DNA from: CADEEV01 sp964442185
GTDB lineage: Bacteria > Acidobacteriota > Vicinamibacteria > Fen-336
Length of the DNA stretch: 64,000 bases
Assembly (NCBI GenBank): GCA_964442185.1
Contig: CAYTWT010000293.1
Coordinates: 1-64,000, forward strand
Reading direction: 5' to 3'
Part shown: in pieces, positions 62,525-64,000 of the stretch
How positions within the stretch are numbered: the stretch's first letter is position 1
Layout: the number at the start of each line of letters is the position of its first letter
Made by a program: the position numbers and the translations under genes
Notes under the pieces: model-generated
Told to the model about the DNA's origin: nothing
Database searches by the model: none
Seen by the model: only the letters and a program-made list of their open reading frames with translations

Positions 62525-63168
62525 GCCACGCGCTCGCGGCTGCCGTCGAGGAATCGAAGGCCTTCGCCGTGATCCGTACCGACACGGCTGCGCAGGCGAT
62601 CGACGCCGGTCGCGCCTGCGTGCGCGGGGGGCTACGGCTGCTGGAGATCACGCTGACGGTCAAGAACGCTCTCGACGCCGTGATTGCGCTCGGCGCCGAG
62701 ACTGGCGCCATCGTGGGAGTGGGCTCCGTCACCGAGCGCGAGCAGGTGCGCGCCGCGGCCAGAGCCGGCGCCCGCTTCGCGGTGTCGCCGCACTTCGACG
62801 CCGATCTGCTCGCCGAGGCGCGCGGCCACGGGCTCATGGTCTCGATGGGCGGCGTCACGGCGAGCGAGGCGATGACCTGTCACAAAGCCGGCGTCGACGT
62901 GACCAAGATCTTTCCGGCCACGATTTTCGGGCCCGCTTACTTGAAGGCGCTGCGCGAGCCGCTTCCGTTCCTGCGACTGATGCCGACCGGCGGCGTCGAC
63001 GAACAGAACCTGACGGCCTGGCTCGACGCTGGCGCGACAGCGGTGGGCCTCGGCGGCAGCCTCGTCGATCGGAAAAGCGCGGCGGCAGGGGACTTCCAGC
63101 CGATCGAAGACCGGGCCCGGCGCATCGCGAAGGCGATCGGGGAATGGCGGTCGCGGCGGGGGCGTTAG
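62521..63168 (+). CDS. eda: KDPG/KHG aldolase
   Basis: 215 residues, TIM barrel. LEITLTVKNALDAVIAL with the catalytic Glu, VGVGSVTEREQ, FAVSPHFDADL, and Schiff-base Lys129 in VTKIFPATIFGPAYLKAL, then MPTGGVDEQNLTAWLDAG. Cleaves 2-keto-3-deoxy-6-phosphogluconate to pyruvate and glyceraldehyde 3-phosphate in the Entner-Doudoroff pathway, or acts on 4-hydroxy-2-oxoglutarate. The usual VGAGTV stretch reads VGVGSV. GTG start. Confidence 0.88.
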   Translation: MSHALAAAVEESKAFAVIRTDTAAQAIDAGRACVRGGLRLLEITLTVKNALDAVIALGAETGAIVGVGSVTEREQVRAAARAGARFAVSPHFDADLLAEARGHGLMVSMGGVTASEAMTCHKAGVDVTKIFPATIFGPAYLKALREPLPFLRLMPTGGVDEQNLTAWLDAGATAVGLGGSLVDRKSAAAGDFQPIEDRARRIAKAIGEWRSRRGR

Positions 63169-63175
63169 TCCGACC

Positions 63176-64000
63176 GTGAACGTCCTCCTGCTGCGGGACG
63201 TGGTAGCGGTGCTCCTCGCGGGGGGAGCGGGAGAGCGCCTCTACCCGCTTACGCGCGATCGCGCCAAGCCCGCGGTCTCCTTCGGTGGCGCTTATCGGAT
63301 CATCGACTTTACGCTCTCGAACTGCATCAACTCCGGCCTGCGCAAGATCTTCATCGTGACCCAGTACAAGTCGCAGAGTCTCAACCGCCACATCCGCCTG
63401 GGCTGGAGCGTCGTGAACACCGAGCTCGGCGAGTTCGTCGAGATCCTGCCGCCCCAGAAGCGAACCGGCGAGAACTGGTACCTCGGCACTGCCGACGCGG
63501 CGTACCAGAATCTTTATTCGCTGGGCCGTGAGCAGCCGCGCTGGGTGATCGTGCTGTCGGGCGATCACATCTACAAGATGGACTACGGCAAGATGCTCGA
63601 CGTGCACATCGCGCGCGGCGCGACGCTCACGGTCGGTGCGATCGAGGTGCCCGTGGCCGACTCGCGCCGCTTCGGTATCCTCGAGGTCGACGACGACAGC
63701 CGCGTCACCGGCTTCCAGGAGAAGCCGGACGAGGCGACCCCCACGCCCTGGAACGCCGGTTGCGCGCTCGGCTCGATGGGCATCTACATCTTCGACTTCG
63801 AGGCGCTCGAGCGCGAACTGCTGCGCGACTCCGAGGAACCCTCCAGCCACGACTTCGGCAGGGACATCATTCCGAACCTGGTGCGGTGCGGCGAGCGCGT
63901 CTACGCCCACCTGTTCTGGGACGAGAACAAGAAGGAATCGCAATACTGGCGCGACGTCGGCACGCTCGACGCGTACTTCGACGCCTCCATGGACCTGATC
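63176..64000 (+). CDS. glgC: Glucose-1-phosphate adenylyltransferase, N-terminal part
   Basis: 275 codons from a GTG at 63176 to the window edge without a stop, so the gene continues beyond 64000. Nucleotide-binding LLAGGAGERLYPLTRDRAKPAVSFGGAYRIIDFTLSNCINSG, then TADAAYQN, LSGDHIYKMDYG (catalytic Asp), and AGCALGSMGIYIF are typical of GlgC. Makes ADP-glucose for glycogen synthesis. It follows eda by seven bases, linking central sugar metabolism and storage. Confidence 0.92.
   Translation, partial: MNVLLLRDVVAVLLAGGAGERLYPLTRDRAKPAVSFGGAYRIIDFTLSNCINSGLRKIFIVTQYKSQSLNRHIRLGWSVVNTELGEFVEILPPQKRTGENWYLGTADAAYQNLYSLGREQPRWVIVLSGDHIYKMDYGKMLDVHIARGATLTVGAIEVPVADSRRFGILEVDDDSRVTGFQEKPDEATPTPWNAGCALGSMGIYIFDFEALERELLRDSEEPSSHDFGRDIIPNLVRCGERVYAHLFWDENKKESQYWRDVGTLDAYFDASMDLI

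Overview
The window is GC-rich, densely coded chromosomal DNA from a Gram-negative bacterium. The Gram-negative reading rests on a secreted outer-membrane-type beta-barrel protein, an exporter-rich envelope gene set, FtsE/FtsX and a sigma-54 activator with an intact GAFTGA motif. Several traits recall Acidobacteriota or deltaproteobacterial-type lineages: fused AroD-AroE, HisZ with short HisG, a DUF4388 protein, a PDZ-containing histidine kinase paired with an NtrC-type regulator, and a fused-subunit CoA transferase. No rRNA or tRNA is present, so the taxonomic call is only suggestive. I saw no CRISPR array, insertion sequence, prophage or other sign of recent transfer.

Layout. 1-6311: end of a cytochrome c oxidase subunit IV gene, a membrane glycosyltransferase, an MFS transporter, a HisKA-receiver-nucleotide cyclase protein, a lone receiver, a GNAT acetyltransferase and an OsmC protein. 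6346-27746: a 24-gene supraoperon for shikimate, histidine, tryptophan and tyrosine biosynthesis, in the order aroDE, ThiF/MoeB-like, hisZGDCBHA, an LRV-repeat protein, hisF, hisIE, trpEGDCFBA, chorismate mutase, DAHP synthase, an ABC exporter pair, tyrA. Eighteen of its 23 gene junctions are four-base ATGA/GTGA overlaps. In front of it lies a consensus promoter, an 18-codon leader peptide with five His, two Tyr and one Trp codon, and a strong intrinsic terminator that ends ten bases before aroDE. This looks like a composite attenuator sensing several of the products made by the operon.

27786-47443: housekeeping and mixed genes: DUF1579, succinyl-CoA:3-ketoacid-type CoA transferase, rho, a Fic-fold protein lacking the catalytic His, hydrolase, quinone-oxidoreductase, ftsE, a diguanylate cyclase, udk, ftsX, a class II cAMP phosphodiesterase, an OPT transporter, purE, purD, rsmI, rpsU, a zinc-ribbon protein, pta and a STAS protein. 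Between the phosphodiesterase and the OPT gene (38609-39115) lies a free-standing transcription unit with its own promoter and terminator. It encodes no large protein, but carries a 14-base Shine-Dalgarno match in front of a 12-codon ORF; this is the least explained element in the window.

47513-54602: a coupled envelope-glycan cluster made of a decaprenyl-phosphate phosphoribosyltransferase-like UbiA protein, an unknown protein and five GT4-type glycosyltransferases that fall into two paralogous sets. 54599-59794: DUF4388 protein, NtrC-type regulator and a multidomain sensor kinase. 60032-64000: an outer-membrane barrel protein, a cyclase-family hydrolase, KDPG aldolase and the start of glgC.

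Many genes that begin transcription units have a -10-like hexamer only 6-9 bases before the start codon and no Shine-Dalgarno sequence, suggesting frequent leaderless mRNAs. Statements on protein families are from memory and reading of motifs; no database search was run.
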